This document shows positions 53,813 through 61,090 of a DNA stretch of 64,000 bases, piece after piece. Both the position numbers and the translations under genes were made by a program. The stretch covers positions 434,001 through 498,000 of the forward strand of contig NZ_JAHVJZ010000001.1 of the NCBI RefSeq assembly GCF_019801015.1. Direction: 5' to 3'. Source of the DNA: Marinobacter nauticus. GTDB lineage: Bacteria > Pseudomonadota > Gammaproteobacteria > Enterobacterales > Shewanellaceae. How positions within the stretch are numbered: the first letter of the stretch is position 1; every line of letters starts with the position of its first letter. Below the pieces are notes generated by a model. The model worked only from the letters and a program-made list of their open reading frames with translations, was not told the DNA's origin and searched no databases.

Positions 53813-55918
53813 ATGACTGCAAGCGTATCCCGCTTTCGCCGCTCAGTCCTGGCCGCCAGCATCGGTATGGTGTTGGCAACGCCGGTACAGGCGGTGACGT
53901 TCGAATGGGGAGACATTCAGGGGAGCTTTGACTCCACGTGGACCCTTGGGGCAGCCTGGCGCGTAGAGGAGCGCGATCTGGACAAGATCGGTAAGAGCAA
54001 CCGCTTCCAATGGGCGCCGGGTTATGGCTTTGACTTCATTAACGGTACGTTTAACGATGGTGGCCTGGAATCCAGCCAAATCTTTGGTTTGCCAGGGTCC
54101 TACTCATCCAATGGCGACCTCGCCAACATGCTCTATGACAAGGGCGATACCTTCAGCGAGATTTTCAAAGGTCTGCACGAGCTGGAACTGGTGTACGAAA
54201 ATATGGGGATTTTCGTACGTGGGTTCTACTTCTACGACAACAAACTGGAAAACGGCAGCTTTGATTATCGCAACCCGATGACCGGCGAAGAGTTTGACGT
54301 CTGCGCCGACGACAAAGCCGCCGAATACGCTTGTTCCGACATTCGTCTGCTGGATGCCTACTTCTTTGCCGACTTTGACCTGGGTGAGATGCCGTTCTCC
54401 ATCCGTATTGGTGAACAGGTAGTGAGCTGGGGTGAAAGCACCCTGATCGCTCACGGCATCAACTCCATCAACCCGGTGGATCTGGCCCGACTTCAGGCGC
54501 CGGGTTCCGAACTGAAAGAAGCCTTTATTCCTGTAGGCACGGTATGGGCCAGCCTGGGTCTGACCGAAAACTTCAACATCGAAGCCTACTATCAGTACCG
54601 TTGGGAAGAGACCCGTCTGCCGGTGACCGGCACCTACTTCTCCAGCAATGACTTTGCGGGCGCTGGCGGCCACGTCAACAACGCGCAGCTCGGCTTTACC
54701 TCCAACCCGGACATCACCCTTAACCACCTGTTGAAAGAGTATCAGGCACTGGCTACCGCCAGCGCCGGCGCGATTCAGCAGGCGGGGGCGACCACGCCAG
54801 AAGAGATCGCCGCAGCACTGACGCCGCTGGCTCCGCTGGCAGTGCCTTACGGCACCAAGACCACGCTGGTTGGTTATGACGTTGAGCCGGATGATCAGGG
54901 TCAGTTCGGTGTGAAGCTGGGTTATTTTGCCCCCTCGCTGAATGACACTGAGTTTGGCCTTTACTTCATCAACTACCACAGCAAACGCCCGTTGATCTCT
55001 GGACAGGCAGCGGACTTCAGTGGCGAAGCGCTGGTCAGCGATCTGGCGACCCTGAGCGCGATTGCTGCCGGTGGTGGCCAGGTTACCCGTGATGACCTGC
55101 TCGGCCTGAACGCCTTCTCCAAGGCGGTGATTGAGTATCCGGAAGACATCAAGCTGTACGGTTTCTCCTTTAACACCACGCTGGGCGATACCTCGGTCGC
55201 TGGTGAAGTGGCTTACCGTCAGGATGAGCCGCTGCAGATTGACGACGTAGAACTGCTGTTCGCGGCGATGCCGGAGCAGCTCTATAACGCTGACCCGGTG
55301 ACCTACGGCGTATTTGAGGAGTTGTCTCAGTACTCCAAGCCGGAAGGCGGACGCCTGATGCCGGGCGAATTTGGCTCCGGTTACGTGCTGACCGATTCCA
55401 CTCAGGCTCAAATGACCTTTACCCACATCTTCGGCCCGACGCTGGGCGCATCCAACTTCCTGATGTTGGCCGAAGTGGGTGGCGTCTGGCTGCACGACAT
55501 GCCGGATCCGAGTGTACTGCGGATGAATGGCCCGGGTACCGAACGTGCCGGTGCGGCTGGCCGTGAAGATTCGCTGGGTGTTCTGGGCCTGCTGCACAAT
55601 GGCCCGGAAGAGGATGCATTCCCGACCGATAACGCCTGGGGTTACCGCATCGTCGCAAAGGCTGATTACACCAACGCACTGTTTGGCTGGAACCTCTCTC
55701 CGCGAGTGGTGTTCTCCCACGATGTGTCTGGTACCACGCCTGACCCTCTGTTCCTCTTTGTTGAGGAGCGCAAATCTGCGGCAGCCACACTGTCCGGTGA
55801 CTATCAGAACAAGTGGTCGTTTGACCTGAGCTACAACGCGTTCTGGGGTGGCAAGGGCAGCACCAATTCTTTGGAAGACAAGGACTTTGTGTCCTTTAAC
55901 GTGAAGTTCTCCATCTAA
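53813..55918 (+). CDS. DUF1302 family outer-membrane beta-barrel protein
   Basis: 701 residues. Signal peptide ends about TPVQA, followed by FEWGDIQGSFDSTWTLGAAWRVEERD. The remainder alternates polar and aromatic residues with a C-terminal FVSFNVKFSI, ending in an aromatic-rich strand like outer-membrane porins. DUF1302 proteins are large barrels, in known cases with DUF1329 and RND partners, near hydrocarbon or steroid genes in some bacteria. The first gene of a four-gene envelope operon. Transport of a hydrophobic compound is an inference. Confidence 0.88.
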   Translation: MTASVSRFRRSVLAASIGMVLATPVQAVTFEWGDIQGSFDSTWTLGAAWRVEERDLDKIGKSNRFQWAPGYGFDFINGTFNDGGLESSQIFGLPGSYSSNGDLANMLYDKGDTFSEIFKGLHELELVYENMGIFVRGFYFYDNKLENGSFDYRNPMTGEEFDVCADDKAAEYACSDIRLLDAYFFADFDLGEMPFSIRIGEQVVSWGESTLIAHGINSINPVDLARLQAPGSELKEAFIPVGTVWASLGLTENFNIEAYYQYRWEETRLPVTGTYFSSNDFAGAGGHVNNAQLGFTSNPDITLNHLLKEYQALATASAGAIQQAGATTPEEIAAALTPLAPLAVPYGTKTTLVGYDVEPDDQGQFGVKLGYFAPSLNDTEFGLYFINYHSKRPLISGQAADFSGEALVSDLATLSAIAAGGGQVTRDDLLGLNAFSKAVIEYPEDIKLYGFSFNTTLGDTSVAGEVAYRQDEPLQIDDVELLFAAMPEQLYNADPVTYGVFEELSQYSKPEGGRLMPGEFGSGYVLTDSTQAQMTFTHIFGPTLGASNFLMLAEVGGVWLHDMPDPSVLRMNGPGTERAGAAGREDSLGVLGLLHNGPEEDAFPTDNAWGYRIVAKADYTNALFGWNLSPRVVFSHDVSGTTPDPLFLFVEERKSAAATLSGDYQNKWSFDLSYNAFWGGKGSTNSLEDKDFVSFNVKFSI

Positions 55919-55934
55919 GAGAGGCGGGATCCAA

Positions 55935-57299
55935 ATGAAAAAGATTACAGTACTGGCGTCCGCGATGGCGCTGATGTTCGGCTCAGGTATGGCGATGGCC
56001 AAGGTGAGCCCTGAAGAGGCGGCCAAGCTCGGTAAAGAGTTGACGCCGATGGGCGCTGAAACTGCCGGCAATGCCGATGGCTCCATCCCGGCCTGGACCG
56101 GGGGCATCACGCAACCGCCCGCCGGTTACCAGCCTGGCACCTTCCACCTCGATCCGTATGGCGACGATGCCAAAATCGTCACCATTACCAAGGACAACAT
56201 GGCGGAATACACGCCGCTGCTGAGCGCCGGTGTACAGAAGATGTTTGAGATGTACCCGGACAGCTTCAAGATGAACGTGTATCCGACCCACCGCAGTGGC
56301 TCCTATCCGCAATTCATCTACGACGCCACCGTCGCTAACGCCACCAGTGCAGAGCTGGTGGACGGCGGCAACGGCATCCGCGGCGCCGCAACCGGTATTC
56401 CGTTCCCGATCCCGGCGAACGGGCTGGAAGTGATCTGGAACCACATTCTGCGTTATCGCGGCCAGACCGCTGAGATTCAGCGTAACCAGGCCGCACCGAC
56501 CGCAGGTGGCTCCTACACTCTGGTGGAAACCAATGAGCAGATTAAGTTCCTGTACACCATCCCGGGCGCCAACGCGGCCGAGTTGGCCAAGGACAATCTG
56601 TTGTTCTACTTCAAGCAGGTTGTAACCGCGCCGGCACGTCTGGCCGGTACCGCTTTGCTAGTCCACGAGACTATGGACCAGAGCAAGCAACCGCGTCAGG
56701 CCTGGACCTATAACACCGGTCAGCGTCGCGTACGTCGTGCGCCCAACGTGGCTTTCGACACCCCCGGCACAGCGTCAGATGGTATGCGTACCACCGACGA
56801 CTTTGACCTCTACAACGGCTCCCCTGAGCGTTATAACTGGGAACTGGTGGGCAAGCAGGAGATGTACATCCCGTACAACGACTACAAGCTGCATAGTGGT
56901 GACGTGAAGTACGATCAAATCCTGCAAGCGGGCCACATCAATATGGACCTGGTTCGTTGGGAGAAGCACCGCGTATGGGTTGTTGAGGCCACACTCAAGG
57001 ATGGCGTACGCCACCTGTACAAGACCCGTCGATTCTACATCGACGAAGACAGCTGGCAGATCGCGCTGGTTGACTTGTACGACAACCGCGACCAGATGTA
57101 CCGCGTGGGCATGGCGCACACTGTGAACTACTATGAGCAGCCACTGGTGTGGACCACTCTTGAAGTGTTCTATGACCTGAACTCCCGCCGTTATATGGCT
57201 ATGGGTCTGGATAACGAAGGTAAGGTGGCGAACTTTGACGCTGACATCTCCGTTAAAGACTTCACGCCGCAGGCACTGCGCCGACAGGGCCGCCGTTAA
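55935..57299 (+). CDS. DUF1329 family exported protein
   Basis: 454 residues with a signal peptide (about 1-22, GMAMAK). The mature part starts KVSPEEAAKLGKELTPMGAE, and contains NAFDTPGTASDGMRTTDDFDLYNG, WVVEATLKDGVRHLY and TRRFYIDEDSWQIALVDLYD, a beta-rich LolA/LolB-like pattern described for DUF1329. It probably carries a lipid-like cargo between the RND exporter and the DUF1302 barrel. The 16-base gap to the preceding gene supports co-transcription. Confidence 0.88.
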   Translation: MKKITVLASAMALMFGSGMAMAKVSPEEAAKLGKELTPMGAETAGNADGSIPAWTGGITQPPAGYQPGTFHLDPYGDDAKIVTITKDNMAEYTPLLSAGVQKMFEMYPDSFKMNVYPTHRSGSYPQFIYDATVANATSAELVDGGNGIRGAATGIPFPIPANGLEVIWNHILRYRGQTAEIQRNQAAPTAGGSYTLVETNEQIKFLYTIPGANAAELAKDNLLFYFKQVVTAPARLAGTALLVHETMDQSKQPRQAWTYNTGQRRVRRAPNVAFDTPGTASDGMRTTDDFDLYNGSPERYNWELVGKQEMYIPYNDYKLHSGDVKYDQILQAGHINMDLVRWEKHRVWVVEATLKDGVRHLYKTRRFYIDEDSWQIALVDLYDNRDQMYRVGMAHTVNYYEQPLVWTTLEVFYDLNSRRYMAMGLDNEGKVANFDADISVKDFTPQALRRQGRR

Positions 57300-57311
57300 T
57301 CCCATCTGATA

Positions 57312-57336
57312 AAGGCGCCCCTATACGGGGCGCCTT
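57312..57336 (+). terminator. Intra-operon hairpin, weak terminator
   Basis: AAGGCGCCCC, loop TATAC, GGGGCGCCTT, then ATTC with no T-run. It could set the expression ratio between the first two and last two genes by partial termination or mRNA protection. Confidence 0.5.
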
Positions 57337-57350
57337 ATTCGAGAGCTCCT

Positions 57351-58364
57351 ATGTTGTATCGAATCCTTTTTTCAACGGCTTTACTCAGTGCCACGGTGGT
57401 GGCCGGTGAGGCTGATAATCCCTACGCTGCGTACATTGCGCCGAAGGCTGCTCAGGCACCGTTGCTGGACATTCAGACCGTGAATTCCGGCTGGTTGCTG
57501 GTCGGAGACCGGGGCACAGTGCTGAAGGGCGACGGACAAAGCTGGACCCAATCCCAGGTGCCGCTGAACACCATGCTCACTTCCGTTACCTTTGCGGATG
57601 AACAGAACGGACTGGCGGTTGGCCATGACGTTACGGTCCTGGCGACAGAGGATGGCGGCAACCAGTGGTTGGTACGCCAGAACCTGCCGCAGAAAGACAA
57701 GCCGTTGCTCGATGTCATGACCATCGACTCCGGCGAGGCCATTGCCGTTGGCGCGTATGGGTTGTTCTATCGTTCTCTGGATGGCGGTAAGACCTGGGCT
57801 GAAGAGTTCCATGATGAACTGCTGTATGAAGAGGATCGTCTTTACCTGGACGAACTTCGAGCCGAGGACGAAGCCCTGTACTTGGATGAGCGCAGCGCCA
57901 TTCTTCCGCACTTCAACCGAATCAAACGACTCACCAATGGTGATCTGTTCCTGCTCGGTGAAATGGGCTTTATGGCCCGTTCCACCGATAAAGGTCACCA
58001 TTGGGAGCGTCTTGAAGAGATCTACTTTGGCTCCTTTATGGATCTGATTGAGGTCGGTCCCCAGACGCTTCTGGCGGTAGGGCTGCGAGGCAACATTTTC
58101 CGTACGGAGAATGGCGGCCTGGACTGGCAACCGGTTGAGGTAGACCTGCGTTCCACCATCAACAGCGGCATCGTGCTGGATGACGGCCGCATTGCTCTGG
58201 TGGCCAATGGCGGAGTGTTGCTGATCAGCGATGATCGCGGCCAAAGTTTCCGCTCTAAGGTGCTGGCCAAGGGGGATGATCTGGTCGCGGTTGCTCAGGC
58301 CGATGCCAAAACCCTGCTGATCGTTGGCAGCAATGGCGCCAACCTCTATCCGATAACGGAATAA
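57351..58364 (+). CDS. Exported YCF48-type beta-propeller
   Basis: 337 residues with a signal peptide ending about VVAGEA. Repeats such as GWLLVGDRGTVLKGDGQSW, GEAIAVGAYGLFYRSLDGGKTW and GLRGNIFRTENGGLDW carry the Asp-box pattern of the YCF48/BNR propeller. The family helps complex assembly in photosystem II; here it is a periplasmic partner of the following RND protein, as seen in related four-gene sets. Confidence 0.85.
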   Translation: MLYRILFSTALLSATVVAGEADNPYAAYIAPKAAQAPLLDIQTVNSGWLLVGDRGTVLKGDGQSWTQSQVPLNTMLTSVTFADEQNGLAVGHDVTVLATEDGGNQWLVRQNLPQKDKPLLDVMTIDSGEAIAVGAYGLFYRSLDGGKTWAEEFHDELLYEEDRLYLDELRAEDEALYLDERSAILPHFNRIKRLTNGDLFLLGEMGFMARSTDKGHHWERLEEIYFGSFMDLIEVGPQTLLAVGLRGNIFRTENGGLDWQPVEVDLRSTINSGIVLDDGRIALVANGGVLLISDDRGQSFRSKVLAKGDDLVAVAQADAKTLLIVGSNGANLYPITE

Positions 58365-58375
58365 GGAGTCGTACC

Positions 58376-60766
58376 GTGCTGGATAAATGGATTAATGCCA
58401 TTGAATTAATGGTTTTCCGCCACCGCCCGGCGGTGCTGATTCTGTTTGCGCTGCTCAGTGTGTTTCTGGGGTACAGCGCCACAGAACTGAAGATGGATGC
58501 GGCGTTCACCAAAAACATCCCGCTTAACCACCCCTACATGCAGACCTACATGAAGCACCGGGAGCAGTTCGGCGGGGCTAACAGCATTATGGTGGCGGTG
58601 TCGGACAAGAGCGGCGACATCTACAACCCCAAATTTTTTGACGTTTTGCGTCAGATCCACGATCAACTGTTCTTTATTCCCGGTGTTGATCGCACTCAGG
58701 TGAAGTCTCTGTATTCCCCCTCCACGCGGTTTACCGAAGTGGTCGAGGACGGCTTCCGCGGCGGGCCGGTTATCCCGGCGGATTTCAGTGCCGATGCCGG
58801 TGGCCTGGCTCAGGTCAAAGGCAATGTAGAGAAAGCGGGCATCGTCGGCCGTCTGGTGTCGGATGATTACAGTGCCGCGATGGTGACGGCTCAACTGCTG
58901 GATTGGGTGCCCATTCCGGAAGAGGAGAGGGTAGAGGGCGGTCCGGTTACCCGCTCAATGGATGTGCTGGCGTTTGCTGAACGACTGGAAGCGGAGATCC
59001 GCGCTCAGTATGAAGACGACCAGATCCAGGTTCACATCATCGGTTTTGCCAAGATGTCCGGTGACGTTGCAGACGGTGCCAAAGACGTTCTGCTGTTCTT
59101 CCTGATCGCCATCGCCATCACCGCTGTGATGGTGTACTCGTTCAGCCGCAGTCTGATGCTGACCCTGTTGCCGCTGGGCTGCTCACTGGTCGCCGTGGTG
59201 TGGCAGATGGGCGGCCTGACAGTGTTGGGCTTCGGGCTCGATCCGATGTCGATTCTGGTGCCGTTTTTGGTGTTTGCCATTGGCGTAAGTCATGGCGTAC
59301 AGATGATCAACGCGGTGGGCCATCGGGTAGCAGAAGGCTCCAATGCCAAAGTGGCGGCTCAGGCGGCATTCCGTTCATTGCTGGTGCCTGGCGGCGTGGC
59401 GCTGCTGTCCGATACCGTGGGTTTCCTGACCCTGCTTGCCATCGATATCGGCATCATTCGGGAGCTGGCGATCACCGCCTCTCTGGGTGTAGGTCTGATC
59501 ATTCTGACCAACCTGCTGTTGCTGCCGGTGCTGCTGTCCTACGTCAAGTTCTCCGACAGCTATCTGGCCAAAGTAAAGGCCAGTCACGGTAAAGTCGCGC
59601 CCATCTGGCACAGCGTTTCTCGTTTTGCCGAAGGCCGGAACGCCAAAGTGATCGTCGCCGGTGCACTGGTGCTGTTTGTACTGGGCTACATTCAGGCGCA
59701 GACCATGAAAATCGGTGATCTTCATGCCGGTGCGCCTGCGCTGAAAGAGGAGTCCCGCTACAACCAGGACACCTTCTACATTACCGACAACTTCTCCATC
59801 ACCACGGATGTGCTGACGGTGATCGTCGAAGCCTACCCGGAAGCCTGTACCTATCACGAAGTGATGGACCGCATCGACCGCTTCCAGTGGCGGGTCGAGA
59901 ACGTTGCCGGCGTGCAGTCTGCCGCGAGCCTGGCTTCCGTCGCGAAAATCGTCAATGGCGGTTACAACGAGGGCAACCCGAAATGGCGAACGTTGCCACG
60001 CACCACTGCCACGCTGGTTCAGGCCACGTCGCGGGTGCCCACCTCGTCCGGTCTGCTGAACGGCAACTGCAGCGTGATGCCGGTTTATCTGTTCCTGGAA
60101 GACCACAAAGCGGAAACACTGGACCGCGTCGTGGCAGCGGTAAAGGCCGAAGCGGAACGATTTAACACGGCTGAAGTCCAGTTTAAGCTGGCGTCCGGCC
60201 CGGCAGGTGTGATGGCAGCAACCAATGAGGCGGTTGCCGAAGCGCAGACTCCGATGATGCTCTATGTATATGGTGCAGTGTTCCTGCTCTGTCTGCTGAG
60301 CTTCAAGTCGCTGCGTGCCACTCTGGCGGTGATCCTGCCGCTCTACCTGGTGTCGACCCTGGCCCAGGCACTGATGACCTTCCTGCAGATTGGCCTGACC
60401 GTCAGCACGTTGCCAGTGATCGCACTGGGCGTCGGCATCGGTGTGGATTACGGCATCTACATTCTGTCCACCATGACGCCCTATCTGCGAGCGGGCATGA
60501 AGGTGCAGGATGCCTACCTGCGTGCGCTGTGTGAGCGGGGTAATGCGGTGGTGTTCACCGGCATTACGCTGGCGGTGGGTGTAAGCACCTGGGTGTTCTC
60601 CAGCCTGAAGTTCCAGATGGACATGGGGATTTTGCTGACCTTTATGTTCCTGGTGAACATGGTGGCTGCGGTGGTGGTATTGCCGGCACTGGTTCGTTTG
60701 CTCTGGGGTAAAGGGCACTCGGCCAGTGAGGTCGGAGACCCTCCGCGCCAACAACAAGCCGCATGA
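58376..60766 (+). CDS. RND/MMPL-family exporter
   Basis: 796 residues from GTG 58376 (AAGGAG upstream). Two halves, each with a periplasmic loop after the first helix and a bundle of five or six helices. LLFFLIAIAITAVMVYSFSRSL and VFAIGVSHGVQMINAVGHRVAEG lie in half one, GVGIGVDYGIYILSTM in half two. This is a patched/MMPL-like branch of RND exporters that move lipids or other hydrophobic molecules with protons. Last gene of the DUF1302 operon. Confidence 0.9.
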   Translation: MLDKWINAIELMVFRHRPAVLILFALLSVFLGYSATELKMDAAFTKNIPLNHPYMQTYMKHREQFGGANSIMVAVSDKSGDIYNPKFFDVLRQIHDQLFFIPGVDRTQVKSLYSPSTRFTEVVEDGFRGGPVIPADFSADAGGLAQVKGNVEKAGIVGRLVSDDYSAAMVTAQLLDWVPIPEEERVEGGPVTRSMDVLAFAERLEAEIRAQYEDDQIQVHIIGFAKMSGDVADGAKDVLLFFLIAIAITAVMVYSFSRSLMLTLLPLGCSLVAVVWQMGGLTVLGFGLDPMSILVPFLVFAIGVSHGVQMINAVGHRVAEGSNAKVAAQAAFRSLLVPGGVALLSDTVGFLTLLAIDIGIIRELAITASLGVGLIILTNLLLLPVLLSYVKFSDSYLAKVKASHGKVAPIWHSVSRFAEGRNAKVIVAGALVLFVLGYIQAQTMKIGDLHAGAPALKEESRYNQDTFYITDNFSITTDVLTVIVEAYPEACTYHEVMDRIDRFQWRVENVAGVQSAASLASVAKIVNGGYNEGNPKWRTLPRTTATLVQATSRVPTSSGLLNGNCSVMPVYLFLEDHKAETLDRVVAAVKAEAERFNTAEVQFKLASGPAGVMAATNEAVAEAQTPMMLYVYGAVFLLCLLSFKSLRATLAVILPLYLVSTLAQALMTFLQIGLTVSTLPVIALGVGIGVDYGIYILSTMTPYLRAGMKVQDAYLRALCERGNAVVFTGITLAVGVSTWVFSSLKFQMDMGILLTFMFLVNMVAAVVVLPALVRLLWGKGHSASEVGDPPRQQQAA

Positions 60767-60771
60767 TGAAG

Positions 60772-60799
60772 AAAACGCCACCGCAAGGTGGCGTTTTTT
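60772..60799 (+). terminator. Terminator of the DUF1302 operon
   Basis: AAAACGCCACC, loop GCAA, GGTGGCGTTTT plus two T residues. Confidence 0.92.
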
Positions 60800-60992
60800 A
60801 TGGCCCATCGAAAAATCCTTTTAGAACAATCCACTGGTCCTACCAAGAGTATTTCCTGCATAAAGGCCACCGGTTCCTGCGTGAAATTGCATTTTTCAAG
60901 GCACTGACTGACTGAGTTGTCAGAACTGGTCAAAAGGGCCGCAATAGTGCCATTTTGAAAATGCGAAACGCCTCACAATCGCGCACAAAGGG

Positions 60993-61001
60993 TGATACAC
61001 T
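60993..61001 (+). promoter_or_regulatory. Extended -10 promoter of gdhB
   Basis: TGATACACT (TGn then TACACT), 90 bases before the ATG. No clear -35. The rest of the 324-base gap from 60767 shows the operon terminator and nothing else I can call. Confidence 0.4.
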
Positions 61002-61090
61002 TCGCCACGCAAGTGCCGCCAGGCCGCGGCAGATCAAATGGCAAAACAATAATTAGCGAAATAAGCGCCATCGCAGAAAGGACAAGCAAC

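Noticed and set aside
54104..56110. A 668-residue open frame on the minus strand opposite DUF1302/DUF1329
   Set aside because: Spans two opposite-strand genes with signal peptides and family matches; its own sequence is repetitive and unlike any protein.
59375..60808. A 477-residue minus-strand open frame opposite the RND gene
   Set aside because: Gln/His-rich shadow frame over a clear transporter gene.
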